NCBI GenBank assembly: GCA_003217965.1
Contig: QHNB01000189.1
Span: 1 to 7,933, forward strand
DNA from: Verrucomicrobiota bacterium
Lineage (GTDB): Bacteria; Verrucomicrobiota; Verrucomicrobiia; Chthoniobacterales; UBA10450
Length of the DNA: 7,933 nt
Direction of reading: 5' to 3'
Position numbers and translations under genes: made by a program. Shown here piece after piece: positions 1 to 6,070 of the stretch (positions are counted from its first letter, which is position 1; each line of letters opens with the position of its first letter). The notes beneath the pieces were generated by a model. That model saw nothing but the letters and a program-made list of their open reading frames with translations, was not told where the DNA came from and searched no databases.

Positions 1-1
1 T

Positions 2-91
2 CTGCAGAATGAAAAGGTCACTGCGGCTGCGAAAAAACTGGATGCCAAACTGATGGCTCTCGCCGTTCACGCTACCGGCGCGGAAGTCTAA
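2..91 (+). CDS. 3' end of an unrecognised gene (partial)
   Basis: An open frame enters from the left edge and ends at TAA 89-91, giving 29 residues that finish in ATGAEV. The visible tail is Lys/Ala-rich and looks helical (AAAKKLDAKLMALAV). The other two forward frames are closed early: frame 1 stops at 10-12. The codons resemble those of the other genes here, so I take it as a genuine C-terminus. Too little is present to name a family, and the start lies outside the window. The gene is followed directly by a short tandem repeat and then by non-coding sequence and a gene remnant, so nothing here suggests an operon with what follows. The function is unknown. Confidence 0.5.
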   Translation: MQNEKVTAAAKKLDAKLMALAVHATGAEV

Positions 92-93
92 CT

Positions 94-127
94 ACTCTCA
101 ACAACCAACTCTCAACTAAGAACTCAC
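94..127. repeat. Imperfect 14-nt tandem repeat, about 2.4 copies
   Basis: Units start at 94, 108 and 122. Units 1 and 2 share the first nine bases, ACTCTCAAC, and then diverge; the third keeps only ACTC. The repeat begins three bases after the stop of the upstream gene. It is A/C-rich with no dyad symmetry, so it is not a hairpin terminator. It is most likely slippage-type low-complexity DNA. Confidence 0.5.
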
Positions 128-138
128 CCATTCACTAA

Positions 139-408
139 TGCGGATCCGAATCCGTCGCGGTTGCTACTGCTTGCGGGCACAAGCCATCGGAAACATTTCT
201 TTCACGACACGCCGTCACGATGACAGCGCCCGGATCCTCGCTGACCTCTTCAATGTATCGCGATTTGCGCAACGGCGCGCCGGCTGAGGTCGATCACATC
301 CTAGGCGACTTTATCGAGCGCGGTGCCGCCCACGGAGTAGTTACTCCGTTTTTGAAAGCCGCTTTCGTCAATCTGCGGATCTATCAAGCTGGGCTCCGAA
401 AGCGTTGA
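139..408 (+). pseudogene. 5'-truncated ketopantoate reductase-like (PanE/ApbA C-terminal domain) remnant
   Basis: The frame opens right after an in-frame TAA (136-138) and runs to TGA 406-408, giving 89 residues. It reads like the C-terminal helical domain of 2-dehydropantoate 2-reductase. After a helix resembling SVAVATACG comes SSMYRDLRNGAPAEVDHILG, matching the family pattern SSM-x-D-(x)-G-x-x-x-E-(I/V)-D-x-(I/L)-x-G. It is followed by a Gly-rich turn and GVVTPF, matching the family's G-V-x-T-P. The whole NADPH-binding Rossmann domain with its GxGxxG motif is missing; full proteins of the family are about 300 residues. An internal ATG at 220 would give only 62 residues and has no good ribosome-binding site. 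I read this as the decayed 3' third of a lost gene. A distant dehydrogenase with the same C-terminal fold is the alternative. Family assignment is from motif memory, not a search. Confidence 0.68.
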
Positions 409-566
409 GACCCACCGCGGCTTGACTCATTCTTATACTCAAAGTGACATGACCGAATTCGCCGCACCTTAGAAAGTTCGTGCCTTGGGTTAGATGATTG
501 GTGGCAATTAGACGACGTCCGGTTGAGAAGTTGCGATGTCCCATCTCTCCCGCAATCCCACGTGAG

Positions 567-595
567 CGGCGGGTGGGACCTTCCGCTGGCCGCCG
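567..595. other. GC stem-loop in the convergent gap before the HdeD gene end
   Basis: CGGCGG at 567-572 pairs with CCGCCG at 590-595 across a 17-nt loop. The hairpin lies between the ends of the plus-strand remnant and the minus-strand HdeD gene, where a shared terminator could sit. No T-tract follows on either strand, so a Rho-independent terminator is not supported. The rest of 409-625 shows nothing recognisable. Confidence 0.25.
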
Positions 596-625
596 AACCG
601 TTATCCTACTTTTGGGACGATGCGA

Positions 626-1183
626 TTACGCTGCGGCTGGACTTGTATCGCGAACAGCCAACGAAAGCATAACCCGTGAGATACCGCTAAAGATTAGGCT
701 GATTCCCACTAAAGTTCCGATTACCCAGGCGGAACTCGATGGCCACTGCGCCCAGATTAAGATCCCCAGAATCAGCGTAATGATACCGTCGAACAGAACC
801 CATCCGGAGTAGCGAACCCGGCGGATACCAAAGTAGAGTGCTATCTCCAAAATTCCTTCGAAAAGAAGAAACACCGCCAGGACCAGGGTTAGGGAGAGCA
901 CACCCAGGAGCGGGTTCATCAGCATATAAACTCCCGCGATCCCATAAACCAGCGCGAGAAGTACCTGCCAAAGGAATCCGCCGACGCTGTGAGATTGGAA
1001 GGCAAAGATCAAATGTGAAATTCCTGCGAACAAAATTAACCAGGCAAGCACGATGACAATTCCAATCGAAGAGGCCAGAGGCAGGCTGATGGCCAGGATT
1101 CCACAGATAAACATCAGGATCCCCCAGAGCATCGACCATCCGCTGGCTTTCCTCACAGCTCCAACAGTTGTTTCTGCGTTCAT
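626..1183 (-). CDS. HdeD/DUF308 family membrane protein
   Basis: The product is 185 residues and almost entirely hydrophobic. About six membrane helices are visible, near residues 16-36, 39-61, 69-89, 93-118, 127-146 and 151-176. This is the length and helix count of the HdeD (DUF308) family, named after E. coli acid-resistance protein HdeD. Family-like details are the short polar N-terminus, the RR-V-R-YSGW turn before helix 5 (121-128) and the W-P-x-S-S-x-W-x-x-G-x-L-x-G stretch (147-160). The ATG at 1181-1183 is chosen because GGAG sits 7 nt upstream. A frame 61 residues longer exists, but the extra part is Arg/Cys-rich and unlike the family. Many soil bacteria carry HdeD-like proteins with no proven acid role, so stress-related function is inference. 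It is monocistronic: its only neighbour, a remnant, is convergent. Confidence 0.88.
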   Translation of the reverse strand: MNAETTVGAVRKASGWSMLWGILMFICGILAISLPLASSIGIVIVLAWLILFAGISHLIFAFQSHSVGGFLWQVLLALVYGIAGVYMLMNPLLGVLSLTLVLAVFLLFEGILEIALYFGIRRVRYSGWVLFDGIITLILGILIWAQWPSSSAWVIGTLVGISLIFSGISRVMLSLAVRDTSPAAA

Positions 1184-1190
1184 AAGAATT

Positions 1191-1194
1191 CTCC
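1191..1194 (-). promoter_or_regulatory. Ribosome-binding site fixing the HdeD start
   Basis: Read on the minus strand, GGAG is followed by the 7-nt spacer AATTCTT and then ATG. This favours the 185-residue product over the 246-residue extension. Confidence 0.65.
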
Positions 1195-1579
1195 GGTTCG
1201 ACAACCAAAAAAACAAAACCGGGTGGCGATAGCTAGCCTTTAATGATACCCGTTTGCGCAACTCGAGAGCCGACGGTGCGGTAACTGCGACAAAAATCGC
1301 GCCGTCCCACCGGCAAGGAACATCCCGGCGACAGAGCACCGTGGTTACAAATTGTAGCCGCCTCATTCAGTCGAGACATTGTTAGCATTGCTTACTGCCC
1401 ACTGATGTGCGCTGAGGACATCGGACGCTGCAAGCGCTTGTCGCATGCAGAACGCGGTATCCCGGTAATTCTGTCATGTCGAGCGCAGCCGAAACATCTC
1501 TGATAATTTGCTGAGCACTTCGGGAGGGAGGAGATTTCTTCCGCTGCGCAAAGGATTCACGAAAGGAGTACGGACGATC

Positions 1580-1614
1580 GCGAGGTCCTCGCAAAGCGTT
1601 CGAAAGTCGAGGAC
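1580..1614. repeat. Overlapping palindromes within the intergenic element
   Basis: GCGAGG (1580-1585) and CCTCGC (1587-1592) form a 13-nt palindrome around one central base. GTCCTCG (1585-1591) also pairs with CGAGGAC (1608-1614) across a 16-nt loop that itself contains the self-complementary TTCGAA. The shared arm means the two structures exclude each other. Role unknown; such palindromes are typical of small repeated elements. Confidence 0.5.
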
Positions 1615-1688
1615 GACTACACTTTTTGGTGGAGACGCTTCTACCCGAGCCTCGTTCGCCCGCATCCGTGATTACGTCCGCGGTCGTC

Positions 1689-1704
1689 CCGCAATCCGTT
1701 GCGG
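1689..1704. other. Perfect 6-bp hairpin with 4-nt loop
   Basis: CCGCAA (1689-1694) and TTGCGG (1699-1704) flank TCCG. It lies just before the in-frame ATG at 1706, and 55 nt before the preferred GTG start of the secreted-protein gene. No T-run follows. It may be the edge of the intergenic element or a leader structure of the downstream gene. Confidence 0.45.
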
Positions 1705-1759
1705 CATGATTCTTCGCCACCCATACACGCGAAGATACTGGGCCATACGGAAGAATATT

Positions 1760-2227
1760 GTGAACCGATTTTCGACCAGGTTGATTCTGACTCTTTCCGT
1801 GCTCACGTTTTTGAGTTTCGGCGATGTTATCCAAGCCGGTTCGCTTGGCGCTTTTCTGAGGGCGTTTGCTCATTCGCATCGGCATCATCGGTCTCATTCC
1901 AGCAACCGTGAGCGACCAGAGTTGAACAGCCAACCTGAAATGAACAACGGCCAAAGCCATAATGTAAACGCAGCGGTTACGCCACCTGTCGCACCGAGCG
2001 TCGCTCCGACCAGGGCGCCGGTTGAATCCGGCACGCATATCCCGCCTGTCACGCAAGATGTGAATCGTAATTTACCTTTCGGAATACCGGTTCCGAATAA
2101 GGAAGGAATTGTGAAGAGTCCCTATGCGCCAAATCGCGGCTTTGTCGATGTGCGCGGCTTCCCCGGTGGGACAGAAGTTAAAGATCCTTATACAGGCAAG
2201 GTTTTTCTGACTCCCCGTAAAGAGTAA
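1760..2227 (+). CDS. Small secreted His-rich/Pro-rich protein with conserved C-terminal motif
   Basis: The product is 155 residues from GTG 1760. This start is chosen because GGAAGA (1749-1754) lies 5 nt upstream and because it begins a clean signal peptide: basic MNRFSTR, a hydrophobic core at 8-20, and likely cleavage after IQA at residue 26. The open frame continues upstream (ATG 1706, ATG 1508), but the added residues are Arg-rich and without a ribosome-binding site. Mature parts, in order, are a His-rich patch HSHRHHRSH (38-46), a Pro/Ala/Val linker (71-88), and a tail with VPNKEGIVKSPYAPN (111-125) and VDVRGFPGGTEVKDPYTGK (129-147). From memory, tails of the form SPYAPN-x-G-x-VDVRGFP-x-GTEV-x-x-PYTGK recur in Verrucomicrobia exported proteins. 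Function is unknown. The His patch could bind metal (inference). It is followed 97 nt later by the creatininase-family gene. Confidence 0.75.
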   Translation: MNRFSTRLILTLSVLTFLSFGDVIQAGSLGAFLRAFAHSHRHHRSHSSNRERPELNSQPEMNNGQSHNVNAAVTPPVAPSVAPTRAPVESGTHIPPVTQDVNRNLPFGIPVPNKEGIVKSPYAPNRGFVDVRGFPGGTEVKDPYTGKVFLTPRKE

Positions 2228-2324
2228 GCAGACTGACCCGGATTGGGCGAGGCTTTGGACGGCTTCTGATGTAACGCTTGTATTGGTTCGACTGGTAACC
2301 TGAAGGCTACTTCCTGGAAAACTT

Positions 2325-3026
2325 ATGCACGTCCGCGACCTGAATTGGATGATGATGGAAGGATACCTGAAGCAGGATGATCGCGCGGTGCTTCCGCTCG
2401 GGAGTACGGAGCAACACGCTTATCTCAGTCTCAGTGTCGACAGTATTCTTTCTGAGCGCCTCGCAGTCGAGGCGGCTGAGCCGCTGGGCGTGCCTGTTTT
2501 TCCCGTGCTCGCTTACGGTATCACACCCTATTTCCGCGCCTTCCCCGGGACCATCACGCTGCGGACCGAAACATTTCTGCGAGTAGTTCGCGAAATTCTG
2601 GACGCTATGGCGGAACACGGTTTCAAACGCATCCTGATCGTCAATGGGCACGGCGGCAACACCCCAGGCCAATCCGTTGCCGTCGAATCGATGGCGGATC
2701 ATCCCGGCATTCGAATCAAATTTCATAACTGGTGGAAGTCGCCCAAAGTTTGGGCGCAGGTGCAAGCCATCGATCCGGTGGCATCGCACGCATCGTGGAT
2801 GGAGAACTTTCCGTGGACGCGTCTGGCCAATGCGAGGATGCCCACCGAACAAAAGCCAATGAGCGACCTCGAACACTTGTGCCAGCTAGATCCGCGGTCA
2901 CTGCGCGCATATCTAGGAGACGGAAACTACGGGGGCCGTTATCAGCGCGATGACCAAGAGATGCTCAAAATCTGGCAGGTTGCGGTTGTCGAGACGCGGG
3001 GGTTACTGGCGGAATCGTGGGGATGA
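2325..3026 (+). CDS. Creatininase-family amidohydrolase (creatinine amidohydrolase-like)
   Basis: The 233-residue product has the creatininase-family layout of metal-dependent hydrolases that cleave cyclic or linear amide bonds. The metal-site motif LPLGSTEQH (23-31) is followed by D39. YGITPYFRAFPGTITL (64-79) matches the conserved Y-G-x-x-x-x-x-x-x-P-G-T. ILIVNGHGGN (103-112) is the hallmark NGHGGN loop, with H109. Likely ligands are E29, H31, D39 and H109; the fifth is uncertain, perhaps E160 in SHASWMENF, where most members have an HAG-x-x-ETS-type motif. The usual second His after the first motif (EQHGPHLP) is absent and the loop is one residue shorter. The substrate cannot be read from sequence; true creatininase activity is unlikely to be safe to assume, since the family also serves in cofactor and nucleotide pathways. 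Start ATG 2325 has only a weak purine-rich upstream patch (TGGAAAA). There is no visible signal peptide, so it should be cytoplasmic. Confidence 0.85.
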   Translation: MHVRDLNWMMMEGYLKQDDRAVLPLGSTEQHAYLSLSVDSILSERLAVEAAEPLGVPVFPVLAYGITPYFRAFPGTITLRTETFLRVVREILDAMAEHGFKRILIVNGHGGNTPGQSVAVESMADHPGIRIKFHNWWKSPKVWAQVQAIDPVASHASWMENFPWTRLANARMPTEQKPMSDLEHLCQLDPRSLRAYLGDGNYGGRYQRDDQEMLKIWQVAVVETRGLLAESWG

Positions 3027-3145
3027 GGATACCGGAAGTTTGCCAGCATTGAGCTGGTGGACTGCGAGCTGGCATTTTATTCAGCGTCTCCTCAAAGCGG
3101 TTGCCCAATATTTCGTCGGTACCTCCCCTAAAGAGCCGAATTTCG

Positions 3146-3177
3146 TAGGCGGTTACGTTCTATGAATGAATCGCCTA
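3146..3177. other. 9-bp stem-loop between creatininase and kinase genes
   Basis: TAGGCGGTT (3146-3154) pairs with AATCGCCTA (3169-3177), with one G-T wobble and a 14-nt loop. It starts about 120 nt after the creatininase stop. There is no following T-run, so it is not a standard terminator; a leader or mRNA-end structure is possible. Confidence 0.45.
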
Positions 3178-3183
3178 TGGCAG

Positions 3184-3217
3184 TTCAGTTTCCACTGAAA
3201 ACGCAGAAAATTTCAGT
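3184..3217. promoter_or_regulatory. Three-arm alternating inverted repeat (possible operator or switch)
   Basis: TTCAGT (3184-3189), ACTGAAA (3194-3200) and TTTCAGT (3211-3217) alternate in orientation. The middle arm can pair with the left arm (6 bp, loop TTCC) or with the right arm (7 bp, 10-nt loop), so the two hairpins exclude each other. As DNA, the left pair is a 16-bp palindrome of operator type. It lies about 140 nt before the kinase fragment start. Function is inference only. Confidence 0.35.
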
Positions 3218-3353
3218 CGGGACAGGGGTCTGCTGGAACGTGACGTGCTTAGGTCCACGGTGTGAATTTCACTCGCAAGGCTGCTTTGCCTCTTTGTCGC
3301 GCATTTCTTGATTTTGAAACCAGAGCGCTTGGCTCCAGTCGTCGCCGTTTCGC

Positions 3354-3638
3354 ATGAGCAACGCCGTCGCTAACGGCGCGCGCACCGGAAGCGACGTCGC
3401 TGAAAAGCTCCGTCGCGCAGCCAAGCTGTCGCGCGAGATGATCGGGACCGCCGGTTTCGATGGTTATTTCAAGCGTGTTAATGGGGCAGCCAAGGAGATC
3501 CTCGGCTACAGCAGCGCCGAGCTTCAAGCCGAGCCATTCATCCATTTTGTTCACGTGGATGATCGGCCCGCAACGGAAGAGGGCAGGCCCGCAGTTCGAC
3601 CGAGGAAGGGCTCATCTATTTTGCGGCACGCGATGTGA
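3354..3638 (+). pseudogene. N-terminal fragment of the hybrid histidine kinase (broken first PAS domain)
   Basis: The frame starts at ATG 3354 and ends at TGA 3636-3638, giving 94 residues. Residues about 17-73 read as the first half of a PAS domain: LRRAAKLSREMIGTAGFDGYF, the N-x-A-A-K-x-I-L-G-Y-S-S-A-E-L helix region and PFIHFVHVDDR. After ATEEG (73-77) the text turns into Arg/Pro-rich nonsense. The end of the same PAS domain, STEEGLIYFAARDVTEQK, is found in another frame from 3596. The middle of the PAS domain, the strands that usually carry E-x-R-x-x-x-x-DGS-x-x-W, is absent altogether. So the lesion is an internal deletion with a frameshift, not a single-base sequencing slip. No strong ribosome-binding site precedes ATG 3354, but it is the only start before an in-frame stop. 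A short translated leader peptide is possible. Confidence 0.65.
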
Positions 3639-5950
3639 CTGAGCAGAAGATCGCGGCTCAGGACATCCAAAAACAGGAAGAACAATATCGGCTTCCTTTT
3701 GAGACGAACCCGAGCCCGATGTGGGTTTACGACGCAGCGACGTTGAAGTTTCTCGCTGTGAACGACGCGTCGATTCAACGCTACGGATATTCGCGGACGG
3801 AGTTTCTCTCGCTCAAGTTGCCTGATCTTCGGTCGCCACAGGACGGGTCGAGTTCAAGAAGTGACGCACCCTCGCCGCACTGCGGCATGTGGTGGCATTG
3901 CACCAAGGAGGGAAAACCTCTCGTAGTGGAGATTTACTCCAGCCCGGTTGTGTTCGAGGGCAAAGCGGCGCGCATGGCTACAGCGATTGATGTGACGGAA
4001 CGGGAAGCGGCTGAGCGCCGGGTGCGAGAAAGCGAAGAAGCGCTCGCTCTTGCTCAACGCCTGGCCCACATTGGTAGTTGGGAAATCGATCTCACTGAAA
4101 AGCGGGATCGAGCCAAACATCCACCGCGTTGGTCGGATGAGATCTTCCGAATTTTTGGGCTCGAACCGGGTAGCGTTCCCGTGACTCATGATACCTTCCT
4201 TGAGTTTGTCCACCCGGCGGACCGGGCTGAAGCGAAGCGTGCTTATATCGCCTGCATTCGAACCGGCCACCCCTATACCGCCGACTACACTGTAATACCT
4301 CGCGATGGAACAAAGCGCTTTGTTCACGTCGAATGTTATCGAGTTCAGGATGCGGAGAGCCGACCAATCAAGATGGCGGGCACTATTCAAGATATTACGG
4401 AACGGCGCCGGGCTGAGGAGTTGTTGCGAGAACAAGCGGATCTGCTCAACCTGGCCTACGACGCGATTGTAGTCCGTGATATGGAAGACCGGATTCATTT
4501 TTGGAATAAGGGCGCTGAGCGAATCTATGGGTGGTCAGCAGCCGAAGTCTTGGGGAGGCGAACAAGCGACTTTCTTTACCAGGACATGCCAGGATTCATT
4601 GCGGCCAAGAACATTTTGCTTAAGAAAAAAGAATGGATCGGGGAATCTAAACAGCGCCGCAAAGATGGTGGAACGGTCATCTTAAACAGCCACTGGACAC
4701 TCGTCTCCGACGAACACGGACGGCCAAAATCGGTGCTGGTGATTAACCAAGATATTACCGAGCAAAAGAAATTCGAGGCCCAGTTACTTCGCGCCCAGCG
4801 ACTGGAAAGTGTCGGTACTCTCGCCAGTGGTGTTGCGCATGACCTAAACAACATTCTCACTCCAATTCTTTTAACCGCTCCGCTCTTGCGCAATGAAATG
4901 GCAACGCAGCAGCGAGAGGCTCTAGTCTCGCTTGTCGTTTCCAGTGCCGAACGTGGGGCCGGCATCGTAAAGCAGGTGCTAACCTTCGCCAGAGGCGCCG
5001 AAGGAGACCGCGTCCTCATCCAGCCAGCTCATCTCATCAAAGAAATCGAGCGGATTGCGCAAGAAACCTTTCCGAAATCAATCACGGTACGAACGGAGCA
5101 TCCGGATAATCTTTGGACCATTGAAGGAGAGCCTACGCAAATTCATCAGGTATTGCTGAACCTGTCGGTTAATGCCCGGGATGCTATGCCAAACGGCGGC
5201 ACCCTCTCAATCTCCGCCGAGAATCTCCAACTGGACGATCACTTTGCTGCCATGACTCCCGGAGCGACGTCCGGGCCCCACGTCGTTCTCAAGGTGAGCG
5301 ACACCGGCGCAGGTATTCCGCCGGGGATAATCGACAAAATTTTCGATCCGTTCTTTACTACTAAAGAAGTCGGAACTGGGACAGGTCTGGGACTTTCTAC
5401 CGTCATTGGCATCGTGAAAAGTCACGGTGGTTTTGTGAACGTGTATAGCGAGCCCGGCGCGACCACATTCAAAGTGTTCCTGCCAGCGAGCAATCGCGGA
5501 CAGTCCGAACAACAGCCGAGCCATTCATTGGTCCGAGCTGGCCAAGGCGAAACTATCCTTGTCGTGGATGATGAAGCGAATGTGAGGTTGGCTGCGGAGG
5601 CGCTCTTAATTGGAGCTGGCTACCAGGTGCTGGTAGCGGAGGATGGAACGGAAGCGGTGGCTGCGTTCATGCAGCATCGTGACGGGATTAAAGTATTACT
5701 GACTGACGTGATGATGCCTTTCATGGACGGACCAACTCTGGTTCGGACGCTGCGCCGGCTAAATCCCGAACTTAAAGTGATCGTCTCGACCGGACGAGCG
5801 GACAACGCTCACGCCGCGGACCTGGAAGCGCTGCGCATCCAAGCCTGTGTGGCCAAGCCCTACACCAGAGAGAAATTACTCGCGACCTTAGACGAGCTAC
5901 TGCAGGGCGACCGTCTTGCGCGCGCGCCTGACGCGCCGTATTTGGTCTGA
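3635..5950 (+). CDS. Soluble multi-PAS hybrid histidine kinase with C-terminal receiver domain
   Basis: The product is 771 residues from GTG 3635, the first possible start in this frame; the frame is open back to 3563 but has no earlier start codon. In order: the tail of a truncated PAS; PAS (about 16-120, NPSPMWVYD, NDASIQRYGYS, DVTERE); PAS_3-like (140-256, LAHIGSWEID, FVHPADR, DITERRRAE); PAS (265-375); then a His-kinase core. The H-box is ASGVAHDLNNIL with phospho-acceptor H402. The N-box is HQVLLNLSVNARDAM with N513, followed by G1 DTGAGI (556-561), F-box FDPFFTTK (570-577) and G2 GTGTGLGLS (580-588). The receiver domain (about 640-757) has D645/D646, phospho-acceptor D691 in LLTDVMMP, T719 and K741. 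No membrane segment is visible, so it should sense a cytoplasmic signal through PAS domains; the ligand is unknown. No separate response regulator is nearby. The start overlaps the upstream fragment's stop as GTGA, which would permit coupled re-initiation. It may be functional without PAS1 or be a decaying locus. Confidence 0.85.
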   Translation: MTEQKIAAQDIQKQEEQYRLPFETNPSPMWVYDAATLKFLAVNDASIQRYGYSRTEFLSLKLPDLRSPQDGSSSRSDAPSPHCGMWWHCTKEGKPLVVEIYSSPVVFEGKAARMATAIDVTEREAAERRVRESEEALALAQRLAHIGSWEIDLTEKRDRAKHPPRWSDEIFRIFGLEPGSVPVTHDTFLEFVHPADRAEAKRAYIACIRTGHPYTADYTVIPRDGTKRFVHVECYRVQDAESRPIKMAGTIQDITERRRAEELLREQADLLNLAYDAIVVRDMEDRIHFWNKGAERIYGWSAAEVLGRRTSDFLYQDMPGFIAAKNILLKKKEWIGESKQRRKDGGTVILNSHWTLVSDEHGRPKSVLVINQDITEQKKFEAQLLRAQRLESVGTLASGVAHDLNNILTPILLTAPLLRNEMATQQREALVSLVVSSAERGAGIVKQVLTFARGAEGDRVLIQPAHLIKEIERIAQETFPKSITVRTEHPDNLWTIEGEPTQIHQVLLNLSVNARDAMPNGGTLSISAENLQLDDHFAAMTPGATSGPHVVLKVSDTGAGIPPGIIDKIFDPFFTTKEVGTGTGLGLSTVIGIVKSHGGFVNVYSEPGATTFKVFLPASNRGQSEQQPSHSLVRAGQGETILVVDDEANVRLAAEALLIGAGYQVLVAEDGTEAVAAFMQHRDGIKVLLTDVMMPFMDGPTLVRTLRRLNPELKVIVSTGRADNAHAADLEALRIQACVAKPYTREKLLATLDELLQGDRLARAPDAPYLV

Positions 5951-5972
5951 TAGTCGGCGCCGCCGCTCCTTG

Positions 5973-5994
5973 AGTTAACCCTTCGTTGTTAACT
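5973..5994. other. AGTTAAC/GTTAACT stem-loop after the kinase gene
   Basis: AGTTAAC (5973-5979) pairs with GTTAACT (5988-5994) across an 8-nt loop. It lies 23 nt after the kinase stop. The stem is A/T-rich and is followed by GGCCGC, not T's, so it is a weak terminator at best; each arm is itself the palindrome GTTAAC. Confidence 0.4.
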
Positions 5995-6005
5995 GGCCGC
6001 GGCTG

Positions 6006-6021
6006 ATGCTGTTTTCAGCAT
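6006..6021 (+). terminator. Candidate weak terminator hairpin of the kinase gene
   Basis: ATGCTG (6006-6011), a TTTT loop and CAGCAT (6016-6021) form a perfect 6-bp stem, followed by TT and, after GAGCTG, TTTT. It stands 56 nt after the kinase stop and is the best terminator-like structure here. The T-run is interrupted, so confidence is low. Confidence 0.35.
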
Positions 6022-6070
6022 TTGAGCTGTTTTGGGTTCGAACGAGCGCAACGCAAATCGCACGCCGGTA

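Larger units (their letters stand above)
1184..1759. other. Long gene-free stretch with palindromes, probable dispersed-repeat DNA
   Basis: This 576-nt stretch separates the divergent HdeD gene and the secreted-protein gene and should hold both promoters; I could not pick a convincing -35/-10 pair on either strand. Open frames cross 1382-2056 on the minus strand and 1508-1759 on the plus strand, but their translations are Arg/Ser/Pro-rich with no family resemblance and no ribosome-binding site. From about 1470 to 1570 the text (CTGTCATGTCGAGCGCAGCC, then a GGGAGG run, then CGCTGCGCAAAGGATTCACG) is of the kind I associate with repeated intergenic elements in soil-bacterial genomes. A second block at 1571-1705 holds two palindromic structures, listed separately. 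Only one copy is present in the window, so repetition cannot be shown here. Confidence 0.4.
3027..3353. other. Gene-free stretch upstream of the hybrid kinase locus
   Basis: No frame here has a credible product. In the kinase frame a TGA at 3315-3317 blocks extension upstream of ATG 3354. The stretch holds two sets of stem-loops (3146-3177 and 3184-3217, listed separately) and presumably the kinase promoter. No clear -35/-10 pair, riboswitch or terminator T-tract is visible. Confidence 0.5.

Noticed and set aside
687..1208. 173-residue minus-strand frame overlapping the HdeD gene
   Set aside because: It is an alternate-frame shadow; the other frame encodes a clear six-helix family protein.
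1184..1366. 61-residue N-terminal extension of the HdeD protein
   Set aside because: It is polar, Arg- and Cys-rich and unlike the family; the GGAG 7 nt before ATG 1181-1183 gives a normal-length product.
1363..1446. 27-codon minus-strand frame beginning MRQALAASDVL
   Set aside because: It has no ribosome-binding site, lies in the repeat-like intergenic block, and no family is recognised; too short to support.
1508..1759. 84-residue N-terminal extension of the secreted protein
   Set aside because: It would bury the signal peptide, is Arg-rich and lies in the repeat-like block; GTG 1760 has a proper ribosome-binding site.
1382..2056. 224-residue open frame on the minus strand, crossing the intergenic block and the secreted-protein gene
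   Set aside because: The translation is Arg/Ser-rich with no domain pattern and runs antisense to a gene with a good signal peptide and ribosome-binding site.
3854..4498. 214-residue minus-strand frame inside the kinase gene
   Set aside because: It is antisense to well-conserved PAS domains and shows no family features of its own.
5973..5994. AGTTAAC hairpin as the kinase terminator
   Set aside because: The stem is weak and A/T-rich and is followed by GGCCGC instead of a T-run; listed only as a stem-loop.
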